Shown: piece after piece, positions 43,213 to 52,452 of the stretch | How positions within the stretch are numbered: the stretch's first letter is position 1 | Layout: every line of letters starts with the position of its first letter | DNA from: Immundisolibacterales bacterium | GTDB lineage: Bacteria; Pseudomonadota; Gammaproteobacteria; HK1 | Direction: 5' to 3' | Assembly: GCA_026712715.1 (NCBI GenBank) | Contig: JAPOPW010000074.1 | Location: 121,879 to 185,878, forward strand | DNA: 64,000 nt | Made by a program: the position numbers and the translations under genes | The notes under the pieces: model-generated | Told to the model about the DNA's origin: nothing | Databases searched by the model: none | What the model saw: only the letters and a program-made list of their open reading frames with translations

Positions 43213-44634
43213 TCATCGCCGGGCCCCGCGCCGCCGCCACGCCCGCTGGAACGTCTCGCCCTCGGGGGCGGGAAGGTCGCGCACGCCGGTCCAGCCCCCC
43301 GCGAGGGGGAGCCGCCGGAAGGCGCCGCGCCGCCGGCCGAGCCATCCCAAGATCCCCATCGCCACCCGGGTCGCGGATCCGTAGACGGCCGGGCGCCGCG
43401 CGAGGAATCCCCACGCCGCGAGCCCCATACGCGAGGTCCGGGTGCCGAACCCGCGCTCGAACCCGCGCGTTCGCAGCTTGCGCAGCATGGTCGGCAGCGG
43501 AATGCTCATCGGACAGACCTGCTCGCAGCGTCCGTTGAGGGTGCAGGCGTTGGGGAGGTGGTGCGCCTTGTCCAGCCCCACGATGAGCGGGGTGAGGACC
43601 GAACCCATCGGCCCCGTGTACACCCAGCCGTAGGCGTGGCCGCCCACCGCGTGGTAGACCGGGCAGTGGTTGAGGCACGCGCCGCAGCGGATGCAGCGAA
43701 GCATCTCGCGGAACTCGCCGCCCAGCATGGCGGAGCGTCCGTTGTCGACCAGCACGACGTGGAACTCCTCGGGGCCGTCGAGGTCCTCGCCCCGGCGCGG
43801 GCCGGTCGAGACGGTGGTGTAGACCGACATCTCCTGTCCGGTGGCGCTCCTCGCGAGGAGCCGGAGCACGGTCGAGAGGTCCTCGAATCCCGGCAGCACC
43901 TTCTCGATCCCGGCGATGACGACATGCACCCGCGGCAGGGTGTTGCTCAAGTCCCCGTTGCCCTCGTTGGTGACGATGACGGTCGAGCCCGACTCCGCGA
44001 TGAGAAAGTTCGCCCCCGTGATGCCGACGTCGGCGCGCAGGAATTCGCGCCGCAGAACCTCGCGCGCCCGCGCGACGAGCTCCGCGTTCCCGAGGCCCGG
44101 CGCCCCGAGGCCGAGCGGGGCGTGGTGCTCGGCGAAGAGATCGCGGATCTGCTCGCGGGTCTTGTGGATGGCCGGGGCGACGATGTGGCTCGGCGTCTCG
44201 CCGGCGAGCTGGATGATGTACTCGCCGAGGTCCGTCTCGACGACCTCGAGGTCCGCCTCCTCGAGCGCCTCGTTGAGGCCGACCTCCTCCCCCACCATGG
44301 ACTTGCCCTTGGTGACGGTGCGCGCCCCCGCCTCACGGCAGATGGCAAGGATGCGGGCCCGCGCCTCGGCCGCGTCGGCCGCCCAGTGCACCTGGCCGCC
44401 TGCGGCGGTGGCCTGCGACTCGAAGCGCTCGAGGTAGAGGTCGAGGTTTGCGAGGGTATGGTTCTTGACACGGCGGGCCGCCTCGCGCAGCTCCTGAAAC
44501 TCGGGCAGGGCATCGACCGCCTTGCGGCGGTTGCCGATGAACCCCTGGCGGGCGCGGTCGAGGGCGAGGCGAAGTCCCTCGTCGGCCAGGGCCAGGCCGG
44601 CCCGATCGGGGAAGCGGTGCGATTCCGGAATCAC
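43213..44634 (-). CDS. lutB: Lactate utilization protein B (iron-sulfur, LUD domain)
   Basis: A 473-residue LutB/YkgF. An N-terminal LUD domain (about 70-290, with TKGKSMVGEEVGLNEALEE and GANFLIAESGSTVIVTNEGN) is followed by a ferredoxin-like domain whose clusters are held by CIRCGACLNHCPVY and by the later CTLNGRCEQVCP. The C-terminal basic tail (GWLGRRRGAFRRLPLAGGW) is normal. It would pass electrons from lactate to the LutA heterodisulfide-type clusters. Middle gene of the lut operon. Confidence 0.95.
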   Translation of the reverse strand: MIPESHRFPDRAGLALADEGLRLALDRARQGFIGNRRKAVDALPEFQELREAARRVKNHTLANLDLYLERFESQATAAGGQVHWAADAAEARARILAICREAGARTVTKGKSMVGEEVGLNEALEEADLEVVETDLGEYIIQLAGETPSHIVAPAIHKTREQIRDLFAEHHAPLGLGAPGLGNAELVARAREVLRREFLRADVGITGANFLIAESGSTVIVTNEGNGDLSNTLPRVHVVIAGIEKVLPGFEDLSTVLRLLARSATGQEMSVYTTVSTGPRRGEDLDGPEEFHVVLVDNGRSAMLGGEFREMLRCIRCGACLNHCPVYHAVGGHAYGWVYTGPMGSVLTPLIVGLDKAHHLPNACTLNGRCEQVCPMSIPLPTMLRKLRTRGFERGFGTRTSRMGLAAWGFLARRPAVYGSATRVAMGILGWLGRRRGAFRRLPLAGGWTGVRDLPAPEGETFQRAWRRRGARR

Positions 44635-44784
44635 GATTCACACCCCGGTCGGACCATCCGACCGCCCCGTCCCGGCAGGAATCTCGTCCCGGGCCCGTCA
44701 AGCGACCGGTGAAGCAGCGTTTCCATGAGCCGTGCGCGGTTGCAGCGTCGCGATGTCGGGTCGGGGCGGAAGGGACGCGGGGCG

Positions 44785-45627
44785 CTAACCGCGGCTGGAC
44801 CCGGCGACCGCGCCCGTCCCGGCGGCCCCGGACGCCGGCTCGCCGATGCCTCGCTCCGCCATTCCGGCCAGCACCTCGGCAACGTGGAACACCCGCACCG
44901 GGCGGCCTTCCCGGCCGAGCCTCCCCGCGATGTTGAGCAGGCAGCCGACGTCGCCCGCGAGCACCGCATCCGCGCCGGCCGAAGCGATGTTCTCGACCTT
45001 TTCGCTCACCATCCGCCCGGAGATCCCGGGGTACTTGACGCAGAAGGTGCCCCCGAAGCCGCAGCACACCTCCGCGTCGCGCATCTCGACGAGATCGAGG
45101 CCATCGACAGCCGCGAGGAGATGCCGCGGCTGCTCCCGGACCCCGAGCTCGCGGAGCCCGGAGCACGAGTCGTGGTACGTCGCGGTGCGGACCCCGCGCG
45201 GCGGCGCCGCGCCCCGGAGGCGTTCGACCGCCGCGGAGCCGCAGACGTCGACCAAGAAGCTCGTCAGCTCGTGGACGCGGGCGGCGAGCCGCTCGGCCCG
45301 TTCCCGCCATGGCGCGTCGTCCGCGAAGAGCTCGGGCAGGTGACGCCGGAGCATTCCGGCGCACGAGCCGGACGGCGCGACGACGTGGTCGAAACCCTCG
45401 AAGCGCTCGACGATCGAGCGGGCGATGGCGCGGGCCGTCGCCGAATCCCCGTTGTTGAAGGCGGGCTGGCCGCAGCAGGTCTGCCCCGGCGGCACCTCCA
45501 CCTCGCACCCGGCCGTCTCGAGCAGCCGCACCGCCGCGAATCCGGTGGACGGCCGGTAGAGATCGACCAGGCAGGTGACGAACAACCCCACGCGCCGCGG
45601 GGCGGGTACTTGGCTCGCATCCTCCAT
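44785..45627 (-). CDS. lutA: Lactate utilization protein A (CCG-domain)
   Basis: A 280-residue LutA/YkgE with two cysteine-rich CCG domains as in heterodisulfide reductase and glycolate oxidase subunits: PPGQTCCGQPAFNNG near residue 50 and DAEVCCGFGGTFCVKYPGIS near 195. These bind an iron-sulfur cluster and take part in electron transfer during lactate oxidation. ATG 45627 gives a family-length protein. First gene of lutABC; its promoter lies in the structured region at 45628-45946 shared with hisB. Confidence 0.93.
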   Translation of the reverse strand: MEDASQVPAPRRVGLFVTCLVDLYRPSTGFAAVRLLETAGCEVEVPPGQTCCGQPAFNNGDSATARAIARSIVERFEGFDHVVAPSGSCAGMLRRHLPELFADDAPWRERAERLAARVHELTSFLVDVCGSAAVERLRGAAPPRGVRTATYHDSCSGLRELGVREQPRHLLAAVDGLDLVEMRDAEVCCGFGGTFCVKYPGISGRMVSEKVENIASAGADAVLAGDVGCLLNIAGRLGREGRPVRVFHVAEVLAGMAERGIGEPASGAAGTGAVAGSSRG

Positions 45628-45946
45628 GAGCCCGGATTGTTCCACGTCGGTCCGCCGGCCGCCAGAATGCACGGACGCGGAACCGCGTCCCGGCGCCCGG
45701 CCAGGAACAATCGCCAATTTCCCGCGGCGACCGACAAGCGGCTCGCGGAGGCGGGAAACTCGGTGATTCTTCCTGGCCGGGTGGACGGCCCGCCGCACGG
45801 CCATGCGGATGGCCGTGCGGTGGGGCGGTCGGTTAAACTGCCCGGTTCGCGGCTCGCCCCAATCGCTCCCGTTCCCGGCGCGGTGACGAAGTCCCCGCCG
45901 GCCGGGACGGAGCGCCGGGGGAGCGCCGGATCGTGTGGGACTCGTC
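45628..45946. promoter_or_regulatory. Structured divergent region between lutA and hisB
   Basis: 319 bp without a gene but with three hairpins in a row. (1) GGACGCGG-AA-CCGCGTCC at 45673-45690. (2) A long imperfect inverted repeat with arms 45696-45725 and 45751-45781 (outer part CCCGGCCAGGAA, inner part TTTCCCGC), about 26 of 30 positions pairing, around a 25-nt loop. (3) CCGCACGGCCAT-GCGG-ATGGCCGTGCGG at 45793-45820, extendable by four pairs. None has a T run. They could be an RNA leader for hisB, a small RNA or a short MITE-like repeat. Confidence 0.55.
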
Positions 45947-46540
45947 ATGCAGAATCGAAGCGCCACCATCAAGCGCGAGACCATCGAGACTCGTATCGAG
46001 ATCGGGCTCGACCTCGACGGCACCGGCGAAACGGATGTCGCTACCGGGGTTCCGTTCTTCGAGCACATGCTCGACCAGGTGGCGCGCCACGGGCTCGTGG
46101 ATCTCCGGATTCGGGCCGAGGGCGACCTCGAGATCGACGCCCACCACACGGTGGAGGACGTCGGCATCGTCCTTGGCACGGCCTTCGCGGAAGCGCTCGG
46201 CGACAAGCGCGGCATCGTGCGTTACGGGCATGCGTACGTGCCGCTCGACGAGGCCCTTTCCAGGGTCGCGATCGACTTCTCCGGCCGGCCCGGCCTTTAC
46301 TATCGGGTGGACTTCTCCCGGCCCCGCATCGGTGAGTTCGACGTGGATCTGATCCGCGAGTTCTTCCAGGGGTTCGTCAACTCGGCGCGGGCGACCCTGC
46401 ACATCGACAGCCTCGAAGGCCGCAACGCGCACCACGTGGCCGAAACGGTGTTCAAGGCGTTCGGGCGCGCGCTTCGCATGGCCGTGGCCCGCGACGATCG
46501 TCGCGCGGGCGACGTTCCCTCCACGAAGGGCGTGCTCTGA
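45947..46540 (+). CDS. hisB: Imidazoleglycerol-phosphate dehydratase
   Basis: A 197-residue single-function HisB, sixth enzyme of histidine synthesis. The duplicated metal-binding motifs are [13 protein letters not shown] and [19 protein letters not shown], whose His and Glu residues bind manganese; [15 protein letters not shown] and a C-terminal DVPSTKGVL are also typical. ATG 45947 is the family start; an upstream in-frame GTG would add four residues. hisH follows 131 bp downstream on the same strand; hisA and hisF are not in the window. Confidence 0.96.
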   Translation: MQNRSATIKRETIETRIEIGLDLDGTGETDVATGVPFFEHMLDQVARHGLVDLRIRAEGDLEIDAHHTVEDVGIVLGTAFAEALGDKRGIVRYGHAYVPLDEALSRVAIDFSGRPGLYYRVDFSRPRIGEFDVDLIREFFQGFVNSARATLHIDSLEGRNAHHVAETVFKAFGRALRMAVARDDRRAGDVPSTKGVL

Positions 46541-46671
46541 GCCAGCCGCCCCCGGACCGCCCGTGAACCCCGCCGGCCCCCGGCGCGGCCGCGCCCGAAC
46601 GGGATGGAGCGGGACGCCACGGGACGGACGGCAGTAGCCGGTCTTGTTCGAGGGACGACGGGACTCTCCGG

Positions 46672-47310
46672 ATGCAGCAGGTCGCAATCATCGACTTCGG
46701 AATGGGGAACCTGCGTTCCGTCGAGAAGGCGGTCCGATTCGTCGGAGGCGGCGCGATCGACGTTCTCGTCACCGCCGAGCCGAAGCGGATCGCCAGCGCG
46801 GATCGGGTCATCTTTCCCGGTCAGGGCGCGATCGGCGACTGCATGGCGCAGCTTGCGGCGCATGGACTCGAACCGTGCGTGCACGCGGCAATTCGGGAGA
46901 AGCCGTTCCTCGGAATCTGCATCGGCCTCCAGGCGCTGATGGACGAGAGCGAGGAGGACGGCGGAACGCGCGGGCTCGCGGCATTCCGGGGCCGGGTGAT
47001 CCGCTTTCCGCGGCAAGACCCGGCCGGCGGTTTCCGGCTCAAGGTGCCCCACATGGGCTGGAACCAGGTCCGGCAGACGACGGCGCACCCGCTCTGGGAG
47101 GGCATCGAGGACGGGGAGCGCTTCTACTTCGTGCACAGCTACTACGTGGACCCCGCCGATCCGGCCCTCGCCGCCGGGCGCACCGACTACGCGGTCGGGT
47201 TCACCAGCGCCGTCGCGGTCGGGAACGTGTTCGCGGTCCAGTTCCATCCGGAAAAGAGCCAGCGGCCCGGCCTGCGGCTGCTCCGGAACTTCTTCGGCTG
47301 GCGCCCCTGA
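46672..47310 (+). CDS. hisH: Imidazole glycerol phosphate synthase, glutamine amidotransferase subunit
   Basis: A 212-residue class I glutamine amidotransferase that feeds ammonia to HisF. The nucleophile Cys is in FLGICIGLQALMDES, and the His-Glu pair of the triad in VQFHPEKSQ; IIDFGMGNLRSVEKAV opens the protein and HMGWNQV is a HisH-specific motif. GICIGLQ replaces the commoner GICLGMQ. HisF is not nearby. It ends 5 bp from the convergent purD stop. Confidence 0.96.
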   Translation: MQQVAIIDFGMGNLRSVEKAVRFVGGGAIDVLVTAEPKRIASADRVIFPGQGAIGDCMAQLAAHGLEPCVHAAIREKPFLGICIGLQALMDESEEDGGTRGLAAFRGRVIRFPRQDPAGGFRLKVPHMGWNQVRQTTAHPLWEGIEDGERFYFVHSYYVDPADPALAAGRTDYAVGFTSAVAVGNVFAVQFHPEKSQRPGLRLLRNFFGWRP

Positions 47311-47314
47311 AGAC

Positions 47315-48589
47315 CTACGGCTTCGGCCGGCGGCCGATGTCGGCCCGGCTGAACCGCCCCGGCCAGTCGATGAGCTCGGCCCGGGCGTAGGCGAGACGGC
47401 GGGCCGCCGCGATGTCGTCCCCGAGGCCGCACACGCAAAGCACCCTGCCCCCCGCGGTGACGACACGCCCGTCGTCTCCGAATGCGGTGCCGGCATGGAA
47501 CACCCGCGTATCCGGGAGGTCCCGATCGAGTCCGAGGATGGGGTCGCCACGCCGGACCGCGCCTGGGTAGCCTTCCGCCGCGAGCACCACCCCAAGCGCG
47601 CTTCGAGGATCCCAGTCGGCGACGCCGGTCTCCAGCCGTCCCGCGGCGGCCGCGCCACACATCCCGGCGAGGTCCGAGCGCAGCCTCAGCATGATGGGCT
47701 GGGTCTCCGGGTCGCCGCAACGCACGTTGAACTCGAGCACCCGAGCGATCCCGTCTCTCCCGATCATCAGCCCGGCGTAGAGGAACCCGGTAAACGGCGC
47801 GCCGTCGGCCGCCATCCCCCGCACCGTCGGCCCCACGATGTCCCGCATCACCTTCCCGTGCAGCGCGGCGGTCAACCCCGGGGCCGGCGAGTGCGCTCCC
47901 ATCCCGCCGGTATTGGGGCCGGCGCCGTCTTCGTCGCGCGTCTTGTAGTCCCGGGAGGAGGCGAGCGGAACCACGCGATCGCGATCGACGATGCAGATGA
48001 AGCTCGCTTCCTCGCCCTCCAGGCATTCCTCCACCACCACGCGCTCGCCCGCCGCCCCGAACGCCCCCTCGCGAAGGGCCGACTCGAGAGCGTGGACCGC
48101 CTCGTCGACGGTCCGCGCAACCGTGACGCCCTTGCCTCCCGCGAGCCCGTCCGCCTTGACCACGATGGGGGCGCCCTGCGCGCGAACGTGGCGTACCGCC
48201 GGCTCGATCCGGTCGAACGTCGCGTAGCCGGCGGTCGGGATCCGGTATCGGTCGAGAAACGCCTTGGCGAACGCCTTCGAGCCTTCGAGACGCGCCGCGG
48301 ACGCTCTCGGACCAAAGCAGGCCAGCCCCTCGAGCGCGAGCGCGTCCGCGATCCCGGCGACGAGGGGCGCCTCCGGACCGACGACGGTGAGACCGATCCG
48401 GCGGCCGGCCGCGAATTCGACGAGACCTTCCAGGTCGTCGGCCGCTATCGCGACGTTCTCGACACCGGGCTCGGCCGCGGTCCCGGGGTTGCCGGGCGCG
48501 ACGTGCACCTGCTCGACCTCCTTCGAGGCGGCGAGCTTCCAGGCGAGCGCGTGCTCGCGCCCTCCCCCTCCGATGACCAGTGCTTCCAC
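47315..48589 (-). CDS. purD: Phosphoribosylamine-glycine ligase (GAR synthetase)
   Basis: A 424-residue ATP-grasp enzyme for the second step of purine synthesis. VEALVIGGGGREHALAWKLA is the N-terminal motif, GAPIVVKADGLAGGKGVTVA the ATP-grasp lysine region, and EFNVRCGDPETQPIMLRL the PurD signature. I chose GTG 48589, which places the start right before the conserved strand. It follows purH by about 215 bp on the same strand, the fis-purH-purD order usual in Gammaproteobacteria. Confidence 0.96.
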   Translation of the reverse strand: MEALVIGGGGREHALAWKLAASKEVEQVHVAPGNPGTAAEPGVENVAIAADDLEGLVEFAAGRRIGLTVVGPEAPLVAGIADALALEGLACFGPRASAARLEGSKAFAKAFLDRYRIPTAGYATFDRIEPAVRHVRAQGAPIVVKADGLAGGKGVTVARTVDEAVHALESALREGAFGAAGERVVVEECLEGEEASFICIVDRDRVVPLASSRDYKTRDEDGAGPNTGGMGAHSPAPGLTAALHGKVMRDIVGPTVRGMAADGAPFTGFLYAGLMIGRDGIARVLEFNVRCGDPETQPIMLRLRSDLAGMCGAAAAGRLETGVADWDPRSALGVVLAAEGYPGAVRRGDPILGLDRDLPDTRVFHAGTAFGDDGRVVTAGGRVLCVCGLGDDIAAARRLAYARAELIDWPGRFSRADIGRRPKP

Positions 48590-48804
48590 GTGCGCGGCGC
48601 CTCGAACCCGGGAGCTAGATTCCCTGACGGACCCCGATCTTTGCAGACGAGTCAAGCTTGCGGAACGGTTTCCCGGACGAGGGGTACGACGCAGCTTCCA
48701 AGACAAACGCCTGCATTTCTCCCCGTGCACCGCGCCAGGGGTTGCGGAACCGTTGAATGGACTCGAACACGGCTCGTCGGTCCGAGGCGCAGCCTCGCTG
48801 CACG

Positions 48805-50424
48805 CTAGTGCCGGAAGTGCCGCACACCCGTGAACACCATCGCCATCCCGTGCGCATCCGCCGCCGCGATCACTTCGCCGTCCCGTCTCGATCCCCCCGG
48901 CTGGATGACGGCCGCGACTCCCGCCTCCGCCGCCGCGTCGATCCCGTCGCGGAAGGGGAAGAACGCGTCGGAGGCCATGACCGTGCCGCCGAGCTCGAGC
49001 CCTTCCTCCTTCGCCTTGAGGCGTGCGATGCGGGCGGAATGCACGCGGCTCGCCTGACCGCCGCCGATTCCCCGGGTGGCGCGATTCCCGGCGTACACGA
49101 TGGCGTTCGACTTGACGAACCACGCGACGCGCCATGCGAACAGCAGGTCCGCCACCTCGGCCCGAGTCGGGGCACGCCGGGTCACCACATCGAGATCGTC
49201 TGCCGCGACCGGATCGTGGTCCGCCTCCTGGACCAGCACGCCCCCGCGGACCGAGCGGAGCTCGAGGTGCCGCTCCTCGTTTCCTCGCGCCGCGGCGCCG
49301 TTCGCCTCGTCAAGCCCGTGCACGACCAGAACGCGGACGTCCGGCTTGACCGCGAGGGCGTCCGCGGCGCCCTCTTCGAGCTGCGGGACGATGAGCACCT
49401 CCACGAACTGACGCTCGAGGATCGTCCGGGCAAGGCCGGCATCGAGCGACCGGTTGAGGGCGACGATCCCGCCGAACGCGGCCGCAGGATCGGTACGAAA
49501 CGCCCCCGCGTAGGCCTCGGCCGGAGTCGCGGCAATCGCGGCCCCGCACGGATTTGCGTGCTTCACGATGACGCAGGCCGGCTCCGCACCGAGGGCGTTG
49601 ACGCATTGCAGGGCGGTGTCCGCGTCGGCGACGTTGTTGAACGAGAGCGGCTTTCCCTGCGCGAGGGGCGCGCCGGCGACCATGGGCAGGGTCTCCGGCC
49701 CCCGCGATTCGCGATAGAAGGCGGCGCCCTGGTGGGGATTCTCCCCGTAGCGCATCTCCGCCTCGAGGACGAGCTGGCGGGTGTGGATCCGGGAGAACCG
49801 GCGCCGCCTCATCGGGTGACGGCCCGGATCGTCCACCGAGCCCAGGAAGTCGGCGATCGCCGCGTCGTACCGGGCGGTGTGCGCGAACGCCTTCGCGGCG
49901 AGCTCGAACCGGGTCGCGGCGCCGATGCGCCCGGACCCTTGCCGCATTTCTTCCACGATTCGCGGGTAGTCGCCGGGATCGCACACGACCGCCACCGCCG
50001 CATGGTTCTTGGCCGCGGCCCGCAGCATGGCGGGGCCGCCGATGTCGATGTTCTCCACCGCTTCTTCGAAACGGCAGTCCGGCCCGGCGACCGTGCGTTC
50101 GAAGGGATAGAGGTTGACGACCAGCAGGTCGATCGCTTCGATTCCGTGCTCGCGCATGACGCCGTCGTCGATGCCGCGCCGGCCGAGCAGAGCACCGTGC
50201 ACGTGCGGGTGGAGGGTCTTGACCCTTCCCGCCATGATCTCCGGAAAGCCGGTCAGCGCGGATACCTCGGTGACCGCGATGCCCGCCGCACCCAGGAGGC
50301 GGGCCGTGCCCCCGGTCGATACCAGCTCCACCCCCAACGCAGCCAGGGAACGGGCGAGCTCCTCGATTCCGTCCTTGTCCGATACGCTGACGAGCGCTCG
50401 GCGGATGCTTGCCTCAGCCGTCAC
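48805..50424 (-). CDS. purH: Bifunctional AICAR transformylase / IMP cyclohydrolase
   Basis: A 539-residue PurH making IMP in the last two steps of purine synthesis. The N-terminal cyclohydrolase domain begins [20 protein letters not shown] and has [12 protein letters not shown]; the C-terminal transformylase domain has [18 protein letters not shown] and [11 protein letters not shown]. Start: GTG 50424 gives seven residues before RRAL, as in E. coli PurH; an ATG at 50463 would add 13 residues and overlap fis by 50 nt. With GTG the overlap with fis is 11 nt, which suggests coupled translation. Confidence 0.96.
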   Translation of the reverse strand: MTAEASIRRALVSVSDKDGIEELARSLAALGVELVSTGGTARLLGAAGIAVTEVSALTGFPEIMAGRVKTLHPHVHGALLGRRGIDDGVMREHGIEAIDLLVVNLYPFERTVAGPDCRFEEAVENIDIGGPAMLRAAAKNHAAVAVVCDPGDYPRIVEEMRQGSGRIGAATRFELAAKAFAHTARYDAAIADFLGSVDDPGRHPMRRRRFSRIHTRQLVLEAEMRYGENPHQGAAFYRESRGPETLPMVAGAPLAQGKPLSFNNVADADTALQCVNALGAEPACVIVKHANPCGAAIAATPAEAYAGAFRTDPAAAFGGIVALNRSLDAGLARTILERQFVEVLIVPQLEEGAADALAVKPDVRVLVVHGLDEANGAAARGNEERHLELRSVRGGVLVQEADHDPVAADDLDVVTRRAPTRAEVADLLFAWRVAWFVKSNAIVYAGNRATRGIGGGQASRVHSARIARLKAKEEGLELGGTVMASDAFFPFRDGIDAAAEAGVAAVIQPGGSRRDGEVIAAADAHGMAMVFTGVRHFRH

Positions 50425-50773
50425 CGCCGCCCGTCGGCTGCGGCGCCCAGGGGAAGAGGCCATGCTCGCGAAGCTTCTTGCGCAGGGTACCCCGATTGAT
50501 GCCGAGAATCCGCGCGGCCCGGCCCTGATTGCCCCCGGTCTGCTGCATGACCGCCTCCAGCAACGAGCCCTCGACTTCGAGGATCACGAGGCGGTAGACG
50601 CCTTCGCATTCCTCCTCCGCCATGCGAGCGAAAAGCTCGGTGACCCTGGCGTGCACGAACTCGCGAAGACTGGACGGCGGGTTGCCGTCCCCGCGATCGG
50701 ACCCGTCTCCCGACGCCCCGGCGCGGCCCTCGCCCCGCATCGCTCCATCTTCCACAATTGTGCCTCCTGCCAT
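50414..50773 (-). CDS. fis: Fis-family nucleoid-associated regulator
   Basis: A protein of up to 119 residues with the Fis fold. The C-terminal helix-turn-helix [20 protein letters not shown] then REHGLFPW is diagnostic, preceded by the dimerisation helices ([11 protein letters not shown]). The N-terminal 35 residues are Gly/Asp-rich and may not all be translated; inner ATG/GTG codons are possible starts. Fis bends DNA and adjusts rRNA and growth-phase genes. Unlike the usual dusB-fis pair, here prmA and a DUF3426 gene stand upstream, with a repeat element inserted between. Confidence 0.9.
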   Translation of the reverse strand: MAGGTIVEDGAMRGEGRAGASGDGSDRGDGNPPSSLREFVHARVTELFARMAEEECEGVYRLVILEVEGSLLEAVMQQTGGNQGRAARILGINRGTLRKKLREHGLFPWAPQPTGGGDG

Positions 50774-51127
50774 GCCGAGCGAACCCTCGCCGTGCCCTGA
50801 ATGGTAACGGGAAGAAAGATGACGACAACCCCCCGATACCCTCCGAGCGAGCGCGTTCCGCGAACGAAGCGGTAACCGGGGACGAGAGGAGCCCCGGGCC
50901 CGGACACGTGTGAGCCTCCGGGCGTATCGAGGCTTCTCGGCGTTGACAACCGATTCGAGCTTGCACGGACGCTGCGTGGATGCGGCGCGCGAGGAAGATG
51001 GAGGAACGGCGCGCCGGGAGCCTGAGAACCGCAGGCTCCGGACCCCTGCCGTCGGTCCGGGGCGCAGCCTCGCCAGGCATCGAGGGGGGTGGCGGGGCTC
51101 GAGACCTGGCGACGGTCGTCCGGCGGG
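50774..51127. other. fis upstream region
   Basis: 354 bp between fis and the inverted-repeat element. It holds a hairpin GGAGCCTG-AGAAC-CGCAGGCTCC at about 51017-51040, and GTCGGTCCGGGGCGCAGCCT (51051 on), which repeats with one change the sequence at 48776-48798 before purD. Promoter of fis expected here; no certain box seen. No coding remnant. Confidence 0.45.
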
Positions 51128-51430
51128 CTAGCGCGGAAATCTCACCAACTTTCGTCGCATACTCGAATAACTCTGCGAGTCATTCGAGATGGCGGGTTAC
51201 CCGAAAAGTTCTCCGAACTTTTCGGGTTTGGACGTCGAGACGGCGCTGAAGCGCGAAGACCTGTGGTCTTCGCGCGAGCTGGCCGCACGGTCTGAAAGAG
51301 CGCTTCGCGCTGGCTGAAGGCGTAGTCGACACTAGCGCTACGCGCTGTCGAAGCGGCTTGAGGGAGTACGGCCAGTCACAGCGCATGGATCGGCGTCCGC
51401 AGCAGGAAGTTGGTGAGATTTCCGCGCTAG
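51128..51430. mobile_element. MITE-like element, copy A (303 bp, perfect 24-bp terminal inverted repeats)
   Basis: The ends 51128-51151 (CTAGCGCGGAAATCTCACCA, then ACTT) and 51407-51430 are perfect reverse complements. The interior has strong hairpins: a 13-bp stem with a 3-nt loop at 51199-51227, a 10-bp stem with a 5-nt loop at 51251-51275, and an AGCGC-TAC-GCGCT hairpin nested in TCGACA/TGTCGA near 51327-51353. No transposase frame. A related copy is at 61729-61991, sharing the end sequence and the right-hand 120 bp. If the outer CTAG is a target duplication, an IS5-type (YTAR) parent is likely. The right end overlaps the stop codon of the gene at 51427-52437. Confidence 0.85.
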
Positions 51431-52437
51431 ATCAGGCGAAGGTCGAAGCTTACCGCGACCTCGAGGGGAGCGACGAGGTCGAAGGCAATGTCCGCGCGGC
51501 TGCCCGAATCCAACCCCCGGTCCGGCACTGCGCCACCCTCGAGGTACTCGGCCGGCTCGAACGCCCGGCTGGCGAGCGTGCGTCCGTCGCGGCCGTAGAG
51601 GACGAACACCACCACCGGATACGGACGCGCCTCGGTCGCGCGATTCTCGATCGTCGCCTTGACCGAGAACGCGCTGGTGTACTCGGGGTGCGGGCGCACC
51701 GTGCGCGACACGACACGAACTCCCTCGCCCCGGCTCCGCCGCTCCGTCTCGCACCTCGCTACCGCGCAGAACTCCTCGAAAGCCGGACGGAGGGCCGGAA
51801 ACGTCGACGCGAGGTCGCCGGCCATGAACCAGGCGTACTGACCGACGAGCAGCAGCAACAGGGCAATGCACGAGTTGGCCGCGAGGCGCCGTCCGCGCCG
51901 CACGTCCATTCCTTCGATGCGATTGAGGATCGCCTGCTCGCGGCTTCTCCGGCGCCGGGTCGACACGCGCCCCTCGTGGATTCGATCCGCGCCCGGGCGC
52001 GTGCGGGAACCGCTCGCCGAGACCCGGCGAACGTCGCCCACCAGCGGACCCGCCGACTCGTCCTCGAGATCCATCTCCATGTCGACGTCGCGGAGCGAAA
52101 GAGCGGAGATCAGCGGGTCGGGCTCGAGCGAGGGGCTCGGCCGAGAATCGTCGTACTCGACGGATTCGACGGAATCGAAGGGATCGTCGTCCAGGAAGGG
52201 ACGGACGGGCTCCGGGGCCGGTTCCGGCTCGGGCACGATCGCGCTCACCGGGCCCGGACCGTCCCGGCCCGCCTTCCAGGGCACCGGCCGAGACTGGTCG
52301 TCCGGCTCCGACCAGAGGTGCGAAGTCGCATCGAAGGACTCCAGGCATTGCCCGCACCTCACCCGCCCGCGGGCCACCTCGAGATGCTCCTCGGTGACAC
52401 TGAACCACGTCCGGCACTCCGGACAACGCGTGTACAT
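51427..52437 (-). CDS. DUF3426 protein with N-terminal MJ0042-type zinc ribbon
   Basis: A 336-residue membrane-anchored protein. Residues 1-35 form a zinc ribbon (Cys5, Cys8, Cys28, Cys31); a long acidic, proline-rich linker follows; one membrane helix lies near 185-205 (LAANSCIALLLLLVGQYAWF); the C-terminal 120 residues are the periplasmic DUF3426 beta domain. Function unknown; in Gammaproteobacteria the gene is regularly found beside prmA and fis, as here. Its TAG stop (51429-51427) is part of the terminal inverted repeat of the element inserted next to it, so the last residues may differ from the ancestral end. Confidence 0.85.
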   Translation of the reverse strand: MYTRCPECRTWFSVTEEHLEVARGRVRCGQCLESFDATSHLWSEPDDQSRPVPWKAGRDGPGPVSAIVPEPEPAPEPVRPFLDDDPFDSVESVEYDDSRPSPSLEPDPLISALSLRDVDMEMDLEDESAGPLVGDVRRVSASGSRTRPGADRIHEGRVSTRRRRSREQAILNRIEGMDVRRGRRLAANSCIALLLLLVGQYAWFMAGDLASTFPALRPAFEEFCAVARCETERRSRGEGVRVVSRTVRPHPEYTSAFSVKATIENRATEARPYPVVVFVLYGRDGRTLASRAFEPAEYLEGGAVPDRGLDSGSRADIAFDLVAPLEVAVSFDLRLI

Positions 52438-52452
52438 GCGTACCCCCGTACT

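Noticed and set aside
45673..45820. Bidirectional rho-independent terminator between lutA and hisB
   Set aside because: The genes are divergent, so no transcript needs to end here, and no T run follows any stem.
51128..51430. CRISPR array or integron attC site
   Set aside because: No regular repeats and spacers and no integrase; the structure is a pair of terminal inverted repeats with interior hairpins.
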